A DNA stretch of 64,000 bases from the NCBI RefSeq assembly GCF_007992495.1, contig NZ_BKAJ01000031.1:178267-242266 (forward strand), written 5' to 3'. Made by a program: the position numbers and the translations under genes. Each line of letters begins with the position of its first letter. Position 1 is the first letter of the stretch. The notes beneath the pieces were generated by a model. It had not been told where the DNA came from, did no database searches, and saw nothing but the letters and a program-made list of their open reading frames with translations. Shown in pieces: positions 25,961 through 35,059 of the stretch. This DNA comes from Reyranella soli. Its GTDB lineage: Bacteria > Pseudomonadota > Alphaproteobacteria > Reyranellales > Reyranellaceae.

Positions 25961-26614
25961 ATGAGCAGTACTGCGCCTGAAATCGTTCCGCTGTTTGCGA
26001 CCCCACTCGTTACCTTCGATGTACCTGAGGCGGCGACGCTCAACAGTGAATTGCGTCGCGTCATCATTGAACGCGAGAAGACGCATCCCACCACGCAGCA
26101 CTCCAATCTCGGCGGCTGGCAGTCGAGTTGGGACATGGATCGCTGGGGCGGCGCGCCGGCGATCAAGCTGATGGCCGTCGGCCGCAACGTCGCCAACCGT
26201 GTGACGACCGATCGCAAGGGCAACGCGGGCAGCGGTCCTCATCCGGGATTTTTTGCCGTGACGTGGCACGGCAACATGTGGGCGAACGTCAACCGCAGCG
26301 GCCACGGCAACGAGTTCCATTCCCACCCCGGCGCCTTCTGGTCGGGCGTCTACTATGTCGACGACGGTGGCATCGACGCCGATCCGTCGCTAGGCGGTGA
26401 GCTCGAGTTCATGGACCCGCGCGGGCCCTTGCCGGCGATGAACGCGCCGCATCTCGGCTACGCCATGCCGGGCGGCCTGACGGCAGGCGCCACCGAGCGC
26501 ATCCGGCCCAGGGCCGGCCGGCTGGTGATGTTCCCCGCCTGGATGATCCACCAGGTGCGGCCCTATAACGGCACCGCCGAACGCATCTCGATTGCGTTCA
26601 ATCTCAGTCTTTAG
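25961..26614 (+). CDS. TIGR02466-type 2OG-Fe(II) oxygenase-like protein
   Basis: 217 residues from ATG 25961 (an in-frame ATG at 25904 would add 19 Cys-rich, non-conserved residues). The double-stranded beta-helix core contains HGNEFHSHPGAFWSGVYYVD, where H120 and H122 are candidate iron ligands, and the C-terminal MFPAWMIHQVRPY with H197, followed by the R-I-S-I-A-F strand that usually carries the 2-oxoglutarate-binding Arg. N-terminal VPLFATPLVTFDVP is the family start. Role unknown; relatives are putative prolyl-hydroxylase-like dioxygenases. The ribosome site is weak and a strong inverted repeat lies just upstream, hinting at regulated expression. Confidence 0.85.
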   Translation: MSSTAPEIVPLFATPLVTFDVPEAATLNSELRRVIIEREKTHPTTQHSNLGGWQSSWDMDRWGGAPAIKLMAVGRNVANRVTTDRKGNAGSGPHPGFFAVTWHGNMWANVNRSGHGNEFHSHPGAFWSGVYYVDDGGIDADPSLGGELEFMDPRGPLPAMNAPHLGYAMPGGLTAGATERIRPRAGRLVMFPAWMIHQVRPYNGTAERISIAFNLSL

Positions 26615-26615
26615 A

Positions 26616-26659
26616 GTCTTGCCGGAGCGCGGGCCTCCAGGCCCGCGGTCCGGCAAGAC
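26616..26659. terminator. Strong hairpin between convergent genes (probable bidirectional terminator)
   Basis: GTCTTGCCGGA (26616-26626) pairs with TCCGGCAAGAC (26649-26659), and inside it GCGGGCCT-CC-AGGCCCGC forms a continuous second stem; only two central positions mismatch. The stem is followed by GTCTAA on one side and preceded by TCTTTAGA on the other, so U-tracts are short. It occupies the whole gap between the oxygenase (ending 26614) and LLM 8 (ending 26662). The inner GCGGGCCTCCAGGCCCGC core may also be a dispersed repeat. Confidence 0.75.
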
Positions 26660-26661
26660 GT

Positions 26662-27726
26662 CTAAGCAAAGGCCTTGCGGATCTTTGCCCAGTCGGCCAG
26701 TGCGTGTTCCTGGCCGGGTACGAGCTGGATGGTGAACTGGGTGTAGCCGGCGCCGCGCAGGGCCTCGATGCGCTTCTTGATCTCGGCCTCGCTTGCCGTG
26801 AACGAGGTGTTGGCGATCAGGTCGGCGGTGATGAACTTCTTCTCCTCTTCCTTCACGAACATCAGGTGGCCGCGATGGTTCTCGAGATACGGAGCGTCCT
26901 TGGGCTCGAAGCCGCGCGCCATCTCGATATAGGCCTGGATCTCCGGCGTCGACAGCATGGCCACGCCCGGTGCCAGGCCGGCCAGCGCCTCGTCGGCGGC
27001 GCGATGCAGCATCACGGCGGCGCGCGGTCCAGCCTGCGCCACGGCGCGCGGTGAGTTGGCGGCCTCGCCGTCCTTCAGCACACAGCCCAAGGCGAAGGCA
27101 GTGGCCTGCAGGTCGCCGACCGCATGGCCCGCCTTGGTCCAGGCGTCGCGCATCGCCTCGACTTCCTTGACGCCGTTCTCGACCTTGCCGACGAAGTCGA
27201 TCCAGCCCGCCCTGAGCTTGGCCGTCAGCGAACGGGTGCGCGGCCCGAAGGCCGACAGATGCAGGGCGATCGGGTCCCCGGTATTGAACAGTGGCAACTC
27301 GGGGTTGAGGAAACGGATTTTCTTGGTCTGCCCTTCCATCTCGAAATCGACGGTCTCGCGGCGCAGCAGGCCATAAACCTGATGGATGTAGGTCTCCATG
27401 TCCTTGACCTTGATGGCGCCGAAGCCCATGGCACGCCGCGCCGTGAAGCCCGTACCGACGCCGAAGTCGATGCGGCCGGGCGCAAGCTGGTTCAGCGTCG
27501 CCAGCGCATTGGCCGCGACTGGTGCGATGCGGTTCGACGGCACCAGCACGCCGGTGCCCAGCCGAATGCGCCTCGTATGCACTGCCGCGGCCCCCATGGC
27601 GACGAAGCAGTCGGCGCTCAGCATCTGGGTGTCGTAGAACCAAGCATGGGTGAAGCCCAGCTCCTCGGCTTCCTTGGTGACCTTCCAGGAGTCTGCCGCT
27701 GTTGGCAGCGCGATGCCGAAATCCAT
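26662..27726 (-). CDS. LLM-class oxidoreductase 8
   Basis: 354 residues from ATG 27726 (GGAG upstream; an ATG 15 bases earlier has no ribosome site). MDFGIALPTAADSW, HAWFYDTQMLSADC, IRLGTGVLVPSNRIAP and RIDFGVGTGFTARRAMG resemble the methylene-tetrahydromethanopterin-reductase-like branch of the superfamily. The barrel end reads YTQFTIQLVPGQEH. Monocistronic on the minus strand, with a hairpin terminator after it and divergent from the first HEPN-like gene. Confidence 0.92.
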   Translation of the reverse strand: MDFGIALPTAADSWKVTKEAEELGFTHAWFYDTQMLSADCFVAMGAAAVHTRRIRLGTGVLVPSNRIAPVAANALATLNQLAPGRIDFGVGTGFTARRAMGFGAIKVKDMETYIHQVYGLLRRETVDFEMEGQTKKIRFLNPELPLFNTGDPIALHLSAFGPRTRSLTAKLRAGWIDFVGKVENGVKEVEAMRDAWTKAGHAVGDLQATAFALGCVLKDGEAANSPRAVAQAGPRAAVMLHRAADEALAGLAPGVAMLSTPEIQAYIEMARGFEPKDAPYLENHRGHLMFVKEEEKKFITADLIANTSFTASEAEIKKRIEALRGAGYTQFTIQLVPGQEHALADWAKIRKAFA

Positions 27727-27848
27727 CGTCTCAATCTCCATAATAGATATATGTAATCCAGGTGCAGTATGGCAGCTGCGGGTACATTTGGGTGATTGAC
27801 CGAGCGCACTACTTTTGCGATAGTAAGTCTCATTCGTGGCCTGACGAC

Positions 27849-28619
27849 GTGCCGAGGAAACGACCTTCCGCCCACAGCGATGCGCAATTCGCAGCCTTCG
27901 TCGACAGGATCAAGAACACCTTGCATTCCGACGAGGGGGCGAGATTCGAGGAGGTCCTCCGGAAACTCATCCTCAAGGACAACGGGCAAGGTCGCCCGGC
28001 CGGTCCACCCGCTATGCGGGACGGCCGCCCGGTTTCGCCGCCGAACGTGCCGTCCTCGGCGACCATGCTGCCGAAGCCTCCCGACTTTGCAGCGATTGAA
28101 AAGGCGGCGCGCGACACAGCTGCCGACCGCCAGAATCTCATGACGCTGATCGGCCAGCTCGTGTTCAGCTGGTCGAACAACGAGAGCTTGCTGATCTATG
28201 TGATGATGCTGCTTCTGAGAACGGATGAGCGTTCGGCAGCCGTCGTCTTCTCGACCCTCAATACCACCCGGGCGCGCCTCGACCTTGTGCGCCGACTCTC
28301 GTTGCTGCATCTGCACGACCCCGCCGCCCGAGCCGAGATCGACAAAACGATCGAGCTTTTCAACGACGCAAACCGCATCCGCAACGAGTTCATGCATGCC
28401 ATGTATCTGGTGAACGAGCAGGGCCAGATCACGCATACGCAGATGTTGCGCTTCATCGAGAAAAAAGGGCGGGTCTCGTTCGGTGATCGGCAGCCGCTCG
28501 ACGGGAAACGCATGCGAACTCTCGTCGAGGTCGACGACACGCTGCGCCAGTTGAATCGGCAGCTTTGGGGCCTGCTCCCCCGCCTCCAGGCGGCGATGGC
28601 GTCGTCGTCGCCCGGCTAA
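27849..28619 (+). CDS. HEPN-like protein, copy 1 (R-N-x3-H motif)
   Basis: 256 residues from GTG 27849; an ATG at 27762 is possible but adds residues absent from the paralogue. It shares long identical stretches with the protein at 35060: LIGQLVFSWSNNES (100-113), VFSTLNTTRARLDLV (133-147), RNEF-x-HAMY (178-186), ITHTQ (194-198). The region 95-245 is predicted helical, and R178-N-E-F-M-H183 fits the Rx4-6H motif with a polar second residue that defines HEPN RNases of toxin-antitoxin and defence systems. The middle (45-75) is a Pro/Gly linker. It faces an IS1595-type zinc-ribbon gene, an arrangement repeated in copy 2. I know no named family; the HEPN assignment is an inference from motif and helical pattern. 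Confidence 0.75.
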   Translation: MPRKRPSAHSDAQFAAFVDRIKNTLHSDEGARFEEVLRKLILKDNGQGRPAGPPAMRDGRPVSPPNVPSSATMLPKPPDFAAIEKAARDTAADRQNLMTLIGQLVFSWSNNESLLIYVMMLLLRTDERSAAVVFSTLNTTRARLDLVRRLSLLHLHDPAARAEIDKTIELFNDANRIRNEFMHAMYLVNEQGQITHTQMLRFIEKKGRVSFGDRQPLDGKRMRTLVEVDDTLRQLNRQLWGLLPRLQAAMASSSPG

Positions 28620-28661
28620 AGCACGGTTCGTGCAGCTGCAACCAGCTCGACGGATTGTGCC

Positions 28662-29198
28662 TTACGGAGTCGACTGCTTCGCAGCAGAGTCGCTCGTTGG
28701 GATGATCGTAGCGACTGTATCCGTCCCAGTGGGAGATTGGATCTGTTCCGCCGAGGCGGCGGCTTCGCTGATGCGTCGGAGGATGAATGACGCAGTCTTG
28801 AACGACACGTTCAGGATTCGCTGCAACTGGTGCGGTCGAATGTTCTTGGTGCCGCCGCCGGTGAGGTAGATCGCCTGCAACCATTTGTGCACCGGAACAT
28901 GGCTGGACATGAACAAGGTGCCGTGAGTCACCGAGAAGCTCCTGCGACAGGCATAGCACTTGTACGTGCCAAGCCGCGTTGAGGCGCCATTGAGCCTGCC
29001 GACGCGCTCGGTCCCACCGCAGTGTGGACATCTCGCGCCGTCCGGCCAGATGATGCCCTCCAAATACTGGTGAGCACTCAGCTCATTGGAGAATCGCTCG
29101 AGCGCTGCGCGCACGAGCAACTCGTCGTCCAAGTCCTTCGATACAGCATCGGGACTCAGACCGATCTGAACGTACTTAGTCCTGATTGCCCCTTCCAT
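28662..29198 (-). CDS. IS1595-type zinc-ribbon/HTH protein without transposase domain, copy 1
   Basis: 178 residues. The zinc ribbon has C57, C60, C81 and C84 (CPHCGG...YKCYACRRSFSV), and the following FMSSHVPVHKWLQAIYL and LQRILNVSFKTASFILRRI form the helix-turn-helix of IS1595 transposases. The DDE/DDEN catalytic domain that should follow is missing; the protein ends after 40 polar residues. The 159-residue paralogue at 35908 stops at the same place relative to the HTH, so this is a stable short form, probably a domesticated DNA-binding protein, rather than a fresh truncation. Its stop is 42 bases from the stop of the HEPN-like gene it faces. GGGAGCGGGAG precedes the ATG. Confidence 0.8.
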   Translation of the reverse strand: MEGAIRTKYVQIGLSPDAVSKDLDDELLVRAALERFSNELSAHQYLEGIIWPDGARCPHCGGTERVGRLNGASTRLGTYKCYACRRSFSVTHGTLFMSSHVPVHKWLQAIYLTGGGTKNIRPHQLQRILNVSFKTASFILRRISEAAASAEQIQSPTGTDTVATIIPTSDSAAKQSTP

Positions 29199-29874
29199 CT
29201 CCCGCTCCCGTCACACCCTACGCCCCACACTTTCACATATAGCGGAGTACGTCCCACAACCTGTGTCCTCTCGGTGATCAAGGCGCCCCCCAGGGAACCA
29301 ACCAGACCAGTGAGCATCGAAAATCGACCAGCCCGCTTCAGTGCCAACGGCGTGCGGAGGGCCGGGTATTCAAGGTGTAGGTATCTCCGTTCTGCCTTCC
29401 AACAAGGCGTAGCAGGCCGCCTTCGATGAGGGCCGCGCATGTTTCGGCTGTCGGCTGGAAGACGACGGCGCCAAGATCAGACACCGGAGAAGGCCAAAGG
29501 TCGACTTGATCGCGGAGTCAGCGGCGTGATGGTGAAGGCCATCGTTTATTCGCGGGACTGACGCGTCTCGACGCTGCATGGACTGGTTCTCTGATCTCGG
29601 TTCGGCAGTCCAGCGGTGATCGGGATCGAAGTCGATGCGAATCGCGCAGGGGTCGCGGAAAGATCGGCGCATCGCTCGCCTGGGCGGCTCAAGTCCCAAT
29701 GCTTCGAGTGATGAGCAGCGGGTATTGTTATCGCATTGGCATTGCCCTGCTCTTCCCCATTGTCGGCAATGCTGGCCCGGGTGGATGAGGTGTCTGCCAC
29801 AACTCATTCCGCCTGGGCTTTTTTCTGCGGGCCTGAATGACGTTTGCCGAAGAGGGGGTCGTTTGCTTCGTCAC
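29199..29874. other. Long intergenic region between zinc-ribbon gene and xylanase
   Basis: Roughly 675 bases with no frame I can support: the longer ones lack ribosome sites and recognisable sequence. It must contain the promoter of the minus-strand zinc-ribbon gene and that of the xylanase. Composition is less regular than in the coding neighbours, so decayed sequence is possible. Confidence 0.45.
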
Positions 29875-31005
29875 ATGACGCGCCGGCGGCTTCTCCCCTC
29901 GGCTGCGATGTTGGGTCTCTTCGGTGCCACCGGGAGCGGGCCGGCATCGGCAGTATCGGACGATTCGCTGTCTCAGCTCGCCGCGCGCAGCGGCCGTTAC
30001 TTCGGAGCGGCCGTTCGTATCGAGGACATCCTCGCCGAGGCAGACTTGCGGGGCACGGTCCTGCGCGAATGCGTGAGCCTGACCCCGGAATTCGCGCTGA
30101 AGTGGGATGCCGTCGAGCGGTCGCCGGAAGCTTTTCGGTTTGGGCCGATCGACGACTTGCTGAGCTTCGCCGTCCAGCAAGGCCTGCGCATGCGCGGTCA
30201 CACCCTGCTGTGGCACGGCAGCGTGCCTGACTGGGCGCAGGCCCAGCTTCGCAGCCAACGCTCCTGGACGCTGGTGCAGCGCTACATGGAGGCGGTGCTA
30301 TCCCGGTATCGCGGCACGATCGGCCAATGGGACGTCGTCAACGAGCCGATCGAGACCGGGTATCGCATGGATGGACTGCGCGGCAGCGTGTTCCTGGAGG
30401 CCTTCGGGCCCGACTACGTTGTGCGTGCCCTTCACGAGGCCCGGCGTCTCGCTCCTGGCGCCGAACTGATGATCAACGAGTTCGCTCTCGAGGCCGACAG
30501 CAAGGTCGAAAGCGACAGGCGCTACCATTTCCTGAAGCTGCTCGAGAGGCTGAAGCGAGCCGGCGCTCCGCTCGACGGCGTCGGACTGCAGGCCCATCTC
30601 GACCTGTCGAAGGGGCCGGTCCGGGCCGTCGTCTATGCGCCATTCCTGCAGGACATCGCCGGCCTTGGCCTGTTCATCGCGATCACCGAACTGGACGTCA
30701 AGGAATACGACTATGCTCAGCCGGTCGATCGCCGTGACCGCGATGTCGCCGACGCAACCGCCCGCTATCTCGACATTGCCCTGGCGCAGCCTGCGGTGCG
30801 TGGCGTGTCGACCTGGGGAATGAGCGACCGCCACTCCTGGCTACGGGTCACACTGGAAGATCTCGCCCGTCACCAGGGAAGCTGGAAGGACGGGTCGACG
30901 CCGGGTTTCAACCGCGGATTGCCGTTCAACAGCTCGATGCGGCGCAAGCCGATGTACCATGCCATCGCCAATGCCCTGCAGCACGCTGCGGCACGCCGTG
31001 GGTGA
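29875..31005 (+). CDS. GH10 endo-1,4-beta-xylanase, exported
   Basis: 376 residues. MTRRRLLPSAAMLGLFGATG...ASA is a Tat-like signal peptide. The GH10 barrel holds the acid/base E157 in WDVVNEPIE and the nucleophile E272 in ITELDVKEYD, plus GHTLLWHGSVPDW and the C-terminal WGMSDRHSWL; all catalytic landmarks are present. It cleaves internal beta-1,4-xylosidic bonds outside the cytoplasm. No carbohydrate-binding module is attached. A TTG at 29863, better spaced from GAGGGGG, is an alternative start adding four residues. It is the only polysaccharide-degrading gene in the window and ends 13 bases from a convergent epimerase; a role in trimming a self-made polysaccharide is possible. Confidence 0.93.
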   Translation: MTRRRLLPSAAMLGLFGATGSGPASAVSDDSLSQLAARSGRYFGAAVRIEDILAEADLRGTVLRECVSLTPEFALKWDAVERSPEAFRFGPIDDLLSFAVQQGLRMRGHTLLWHGSVPDWAQAQLRSQRSWTLVQRYMEAVLSRYRGTIGQWDVVNEPIETGYRMDGLRGSVFLEAFGPDYVVRALHEARRLAPGAELMINEFALEADSKVESDRRYHFLKLLERLKRAGAPLDGVGLQAHLDLSKGPVRAVVYAPFLQDIAGLGLFIAITELDVKEYDYAQPVDRRDRDVADATARYLDIALAQPAVRGVSTWGMSDRHSWLRVTLEDLARHQGSWKDGSTPGFNRGLPFNSSMRRKPMYHAIANALQHAAARRG

Positions 31006-31018
31006 GTCGGTCCCCGGT

Positions 31019-32170
31019 TCAGACCACCATTCGGCCGTGCGAGAGCTCGGCCATGCTGCGCGATGAGCGGTCGATCGGCTTGCGCGCGGTCGTGACCCAG
31101 CTGATCAACTCCTCCATGCCGCCCTCGAAATCGCGCCGAGGCCGGAAAGCGTAAGTCTCCGCGATCCTCGAGACATCGGCGAAGCAATGGCGGATGTCGC
31201 CGACCCGATATTGGTTGAGTACGCGTGGCGCGATGTTCTTGCGCAGCAGGCGCGCCAGCGTGCGGGCGATGCTGTTGACCGAAACCGACCGCCCGCTGCC
31301 GACGTTGAAGGCTCCCCAGATGCGCTTGTCGCTTTCGAGCACCGTCGCGAAGGCTTCGGCCACGTCCTTGACATGGACGAAATCGCGCTGCTGCTCGCCA
31401 TCCTCGAACACCAGCGGCGGCTCGCCGTTGAGCAGCCGCGAGATGAAGATCGCGGCGACGCCGGTGTAGGGGTTGCTGAGGGCCTGGCGCGAGCCATAGG
31501 CGTTGAACAGCCGCAAGGCGGTCGTCGGAATACCGAGCGCGCGACCGACCGTCAGGAACATCTCCTCATGGTCGCGCTTGTTGATTGCGTAGATCGAGGC
31601 TGGATGCAGCGGCTTTTCTTCCTTGGTCGGCACCGGCTCCAGGGTCTCCGTGCTTCCGTCGCCCTCCCGCGTGAGCTCCCACGATCTCCGTCGAAGCTGC
31701 TCGTCGCTGCGCAGCGGCGGTGCGAGCGATGTCTTTGCTGCTGCCGACCAGTACTCGCCCTCGCCGTAAACCGACATCGACGAGGCCACGGCGATGCGTT
31801 CGACGCCGTGGCCGCTACGCGACAGCACGTCCAGCATGATCGCGGTAGCCATGGTGTTGTTGCGCGTGTAGTCGGCGATGTTCGTCATGCTCTGGCCGAC
31901 GCCGACCGAGGCAGCCAGGTGAACGAGATGCGTGATGCCGTCCAGACTCGATACGAAGACGCCGTCGTCGAGGATGTTTCCCTTGATGCGGCGTGCGGCC
32001 CGATCGAGATAGACCGGCCATCCGTCGGCGGCCATCTCGGCGTCACCGTGGATCTGCGGCAGCAAACAGTCGAGAACGGTTACCTCGAAGCCGCGCTTGA
32101 GCAGTTCGTCAACCAGATGGGATCCAATGAAGCCGGCTCCGCCCGTGATCAGTGCGTGACGCGTAGACAT
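31019..32170 (-). CDS. NAD-dependent epimerase/dehydratase (extended SDR)
   Basis: 383 residues from ATG 32170. GGAGFIGSH (10-18) binds NAD, S130/S131 and Y194-x3-K198 (VASSMSVYG; YAINK) are catalytic, and LRLFNAYGSRQALSNPYTG and DFVHVKDVAEAF are standard for nucleotide-sugar epimerases. A 40-residue insertion (about 138-188) precedes the YxxxK. The likely substrate is a UDP- or dTDP-sugar. It follows a membrane glycosyltransferase on the same strand with 125 bases in between, so the two probably act in one surface-polysaccharide pathway. The frame is open 96 bases further upstream without a ribosome site. Confidence 0.92.
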   Translation of the reverse strand: MSTRHALITGGAGFIGSHLVDELLKRGFEVTVLDCLLPQIHGDAEMAADGWPVYLDRAARRIKGNILDDGVFVSSLDGITHLVHLAASVGVGQSMTNIADYTRNNTMATAIMLDVLSRSGHGVERIAVASSMSVYGEGEYWSAAAKTSLAPPLRSDEQLRRRSWELTREGDGSTETLEPVPTKEEKPLHPASIYAINKRDHEEMFLTVGRALGIPTTALRLFNAYGSRQALSNPYTGVAAIFISRLLNGEPPLVFEDGEQQRDFVHVKDVAEAFATVLESDKRIWGAFNVGSGRSVSVNSIARTLARLLRKNIAPRVLNQYRVGDIRHCFADVSRIAETYAFRPRRDFEGGMEELISWVTTARKPIDRSSRSMAELSHGRMVV

Positions 32171-32295
32171 GAACCACACTGCCCTTTCCAAGTTACCGCC
32201 TTTGTGTGCCACGCGTGGGCAGTGCGTGGCTCGCGGACTTGCGGCACCTGAGGTCAATTTTGACAACCCAGGATCGCAGACTTTGCGGTACCCCC

Positions 32296-33714
32296 TCAGC
32301 GCATCAGCTGCTGCATCAGCGGCTCATTGGCATTGATCTTCTCCGTGCGCTCCCACACGAGACCTCTGTCGTGGACGTACATGCGATATCCGATCCACAG
32401 CGGCACCAGCCAGACCAGCCACCAGATCGACAGGAAGACCGGATTGACGCGCAGCAAATACCACAGGCGAGCGCGCCAGCTGCCGAGCACCAGCGCCGAT
32501 CGCTTCCATGTCGACCGGTACATCGCCAACAGCGTCGCTGCGTAGGTCGCGACGTTGAACGCGGCAAGGCCGACCGTCCATAGCGGCAGGATCGATGTGC
32601 CGTCGAGCCAGGTCCACATAGCCCAGACTCCGATCGGAATGCCGAGCGCGTTCACCGACAAGGAGAGGCAGGGCAGGAAGATCAGCCACGCCTTGAAGCG
32701 CTGCCAGCGGCTCATGCCCATCTCCCTGAGCGGCGAGTTGAGGCTCTGGAAGAAGCCGGCGACCCAGCGCTTGCGCTGCGTGATGCCCTTCATGAGGGTC
32801 GAGGGCACCTCCTCGATCAGCGGATTCTCGATGATGCCGAGCCGCCGACCGTTCACCCAGAAGCGCATGCCGACCTCGGGATCCTCGATCGTCAGCCAGG
32901 GGTGAAAGCCGCCCAGCGTCACCAGATCGGAGGCGCGAAAGAAGGTGCCCTTGCCGAGCACCCAGTAGGGCTGGCGGCCGTTCGCCGATAGGTGCGGATA
33001 CTTCAAGCCGTCCCAGGCCATGTGGTCGAAGGCGTGCCAGGAGGCCGCCATGGTGTGATTGAGGTTGCCGGCAATGTTCTGGGCCTGCAGCACGTCGTAG
33101 TGGCGGATTCCGACCGCGGCTGCGAGCAGGTGGTCGCTCGGCGGGCAGCTGTCCGCGTCGATATAGTCGATCAGGAAATCCTCGCGCCCTCCGAATTCGG
33201 CGACCCTGGTGTAGAAGGCGTAGATCAGCTGTCGCGTCTTCTTCGGCGGCAGGTCGCGAAGGTGCGCGCGCCGACCGCGATGCCACCAATAGGCCTTGTC
33301 GTTGCCGTTCCAGGCATCCCAGACGACCTGCCACGATACGTCGCTGGTCGGCGGCACCGGCATCAGCTGCAGGAATGGAAATTCGCGCCGCAGCCGCTCG
33401 AGGCTGGCCACGGTGCCGGTATCGGAGGCGTTGGGGATCGCAACGACGCGATAGCGGTCGCGCGGGTAGTCGAGGGCGCCCAGCGAGGTGAGCGTCGTGC
33501 GCATCGTCTCCTCGAGCTCATTGAGCACCGGATAGAACAGCACGATGTAGGGATGGTCGCCGGGACCAAGCAGACCCACTTCCGACATGTCGACCCAGTT
33601 GACCGGCAGCGAGTAGAGATAGAAATCGACTGCGCTCGCCAGCAGGTACAGGACCTGAGAGAGGATGAAGAGGCCGATCAGGGCCAGTGGCAGAATCGCT
33701 TGATAATCGCTCAT
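32296..33714 (-). CDS. Membrane glycosyltransferase, family 2
   Basis: 472 residues. One N-terminal membrane segment (about 5-28) is followed by the GT-A domain: YIVLFYPVLNE, the metal-binding DxD in DYIDADSCP, TIEDPEVGMRF (the ED catalytic base region) and QRKRWVAGF (the Q/RxxRW acceptor motif of processive synthases). Four or five C-terminal membrane helices follow from about 335. This is the plan of cellulose/hyaluronan-synthase-like enzymes at the inner membrane. ATG 33714 has GGAG upstream. Product unknown; with the adjacent epimerase and a GH10 enzyme it may make a beta-linked exopolysaccharide. Confidence 0.88.
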   Translation of the reverse strand: MSDYQAILPLALIGLFILSQVLYLLASAVDFYLYSLPVNWVDMSEVGLLGPGDHPYIVLFYPVLNELEETMRTTLTSLGALDYPRDRYRVVAIPNASDTGTVASLERLRREFPFLQLMPVPPTSDVSWQVVWDAWNGNDKAYWWHRGRRAHLRDLPPKKTRQLIYAFYTRVAEFGGREDFLIDYIDADSCPPSDHLLAAAVGIRHYDVLQAQNIAGNLNHTMAASWHAFDHMAWDGLKYPHLSANGRQPYWVLGKGTFFRASDLVTLGGFHPWLTIEDPEVGMRFWVNGRRLGIIENPLIEEVPSTLMKGITQRKRWVAGFFQSLNSPLREMGMSRWQRFKAWLIFLPCLSLSVNALGIPIGVWAMWTWLDGTSILPLWTVGLAAFNVATYAATLLAMYRSTWKRSALVLGSWRARLWYLLRVNPVFLSIWWLVWLVPLWIGYRMYVHDRGLVWERTEKINANEPLMQQLMR

Positions 33715-33901
33715 CGCCCAAGCTCCATCGCTGGGTTGGTTACTGATGCGACGTCGCATCGGATCATCGCTTCAATGTCGTCGCGCCACGTCACCACGGT
33801 CAAGGATGTGAAGGTCTGGGTACGCCAAATCCCATTGAGGGCGGCGGTCGCGATCTGGTCTCTAAGGGGAAGCTGATCGTCAACGCTGTTTTTGCGAGGC
33901 G

Positions 33902-34975
33902 ATGATGTCTGGAGTCTTTGCGTTACCGCGACGGTCGATCGCGATCGTCCTTCTGTCCGCGCTCGTGTCACTGCTGCGCTGGCTGATCCTCGTCGCGATC
34001 GCGCTGCTGCTGGCGCCCCACGTGCTCGCCCTTGTCGAGCGGCCGCGCGACCACGCCGCAACGGCCTATGTGCTGCGCCAGAGCGATGCGTTGGTGCAGC
34101 GAGCAGGCGGATGGCTTCGTGGGCATGTGCCGACCAGGATCGCGGGGCGGGATCGCACTGATTGGATCATGGTGGCAGGGCTGTCGGTGGTGGCGATCGG
34201 CGCCGGCTCGCTGCGTGACGGCATCGTGAGCCGGGTGACGGCGCGGCAGCTGCGCCACGAGCTTGGGCGCTGGAGAAAGTCCATGCAGCTCGGTGAGGAC
34301 ACGCGGGCCGCCGCTGCTCTCGACGAGGGCTTCAAGGATCTCGAGAACGCGAGAAGCGTCGATCGCAGCGAGCTGCTTCGCGCCTTCGCCGAAGCCAAGC
34401 GTCGGCTCGATGCCCTCGGTCGCGAGGTAGCCTTCCTGTCGATCGACGTCGTCGGCTCGACCGCCATGAAGGAGCGCGAGGAAAGTGCGGCGATCCAGTA
34501 CGACTTCGCGGAATACCGCAAGCTGGTGGAAGCGGTGTTCGCAGCGCACGGCATCCTGAAGTCGGCCTGGACGCCGGACGGGGTCATGGGCTGCTTTGCC
34601 GACACCGACCAGGCCATCGCCGCCGGCAAGGCGGTCATCCTGGCGCTTGGAGATTTCAACCGTGACGTGAAGCTGATGCGGGCGGATTTCGCAGTTCGCT
34701 GCGGTGTCAACGCGGGTTACGTCCATTTCGACGAGGCCACGCCGCTGGAGGCGATGTCGGACCGGGTGATCGACATAGCCGGCCATATGCAGAAATACGC
34801 CGAACCGAACACCGTGGCCGTGGCGCACAAAGTGATCGCGCCCTTGCGGAATCCGGCCGGATTTACGCCAACCGACAGGGTGGTCGATGGCTATCGGGTG
34901 GCGTCCTGGAGGCCGGCGCAGTGGGACAGAGTAATTCGCACCCATGATGCATGGTTTCACGACCGCGTGAAGTAA
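33902..34975 (+). CDS. Membrane-anchored class III adenylate/guanylate cyclase
   Basis: 357 residues. A long hydrophobic segment (about 15-42) and a second one (about 84-102) anchor the N-terminus; a coiled linker (about 105-170) leads to the cyclase domain. The metal-binding D is in FLSIDVVGST, and the second is in TPDGVMGCF, where the usual G before D is replaced by P. The GVNAGYVHFDEA and MSDRVIDIAGHMQKYAEP segments are normal for the fold. It probably makes cAMP or cGMP at the inner membrane. Divergent from the glycosyltransferase, so it may report on envelope state, but no sensor domain is evident. Confidence 0.88.
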   Translation: MMSGVFALPRRSIAIVLLSALVSLLRWLILVAIALLLAPHVLALVERPRDHAATAYVLRQSDALVQRAGGWLRGHVPTRIAGRDRTDWIMVAGLSVVAIGAGSLRDGIVSRVTARQLRHELGRWRKSMQLGEDTRAAAALDEGFKDLENARSVDRSELLRAFAEAKRRLDALGREVAFLSIDVVGSTAMKEREESAAIQYDFAEYRKLVEAVFAAHGILKSAWTPDGVMGCFADTDQAIAAGKAVILALGDFNRDVKLMRADFAVRCGVNAGYVHFDEATPLEAMSDRVIDIAGHMQKYAEPNTVAVAHKVIAPLRNPAGFTPTDRVVDGYRVASWRPAQWDRVIRTHDAWFHDRVK

Positions 34976-35059
34976 GTTCATTTACGCTGAGATAATGTGG
35001 ACAAGCGTCGAACTTGGGACCTTTCTGCATATCTGGAAGACGCAAAGGGGAGGGCTGCC

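Noticed and set aside
28662..29198. IS1595 insertion sequence
   Set aside because: Only the zinc ribbon and HTH are present; there is no catalytic domain, no terminal inverted repeat and no target duplication was found.
29370..29807. 145-codon minus-strand frame upstream of the xylanase
   Set aside because: No ribosome site, irregular composition and no recognisable motif; it overlaps the probable promoter region.
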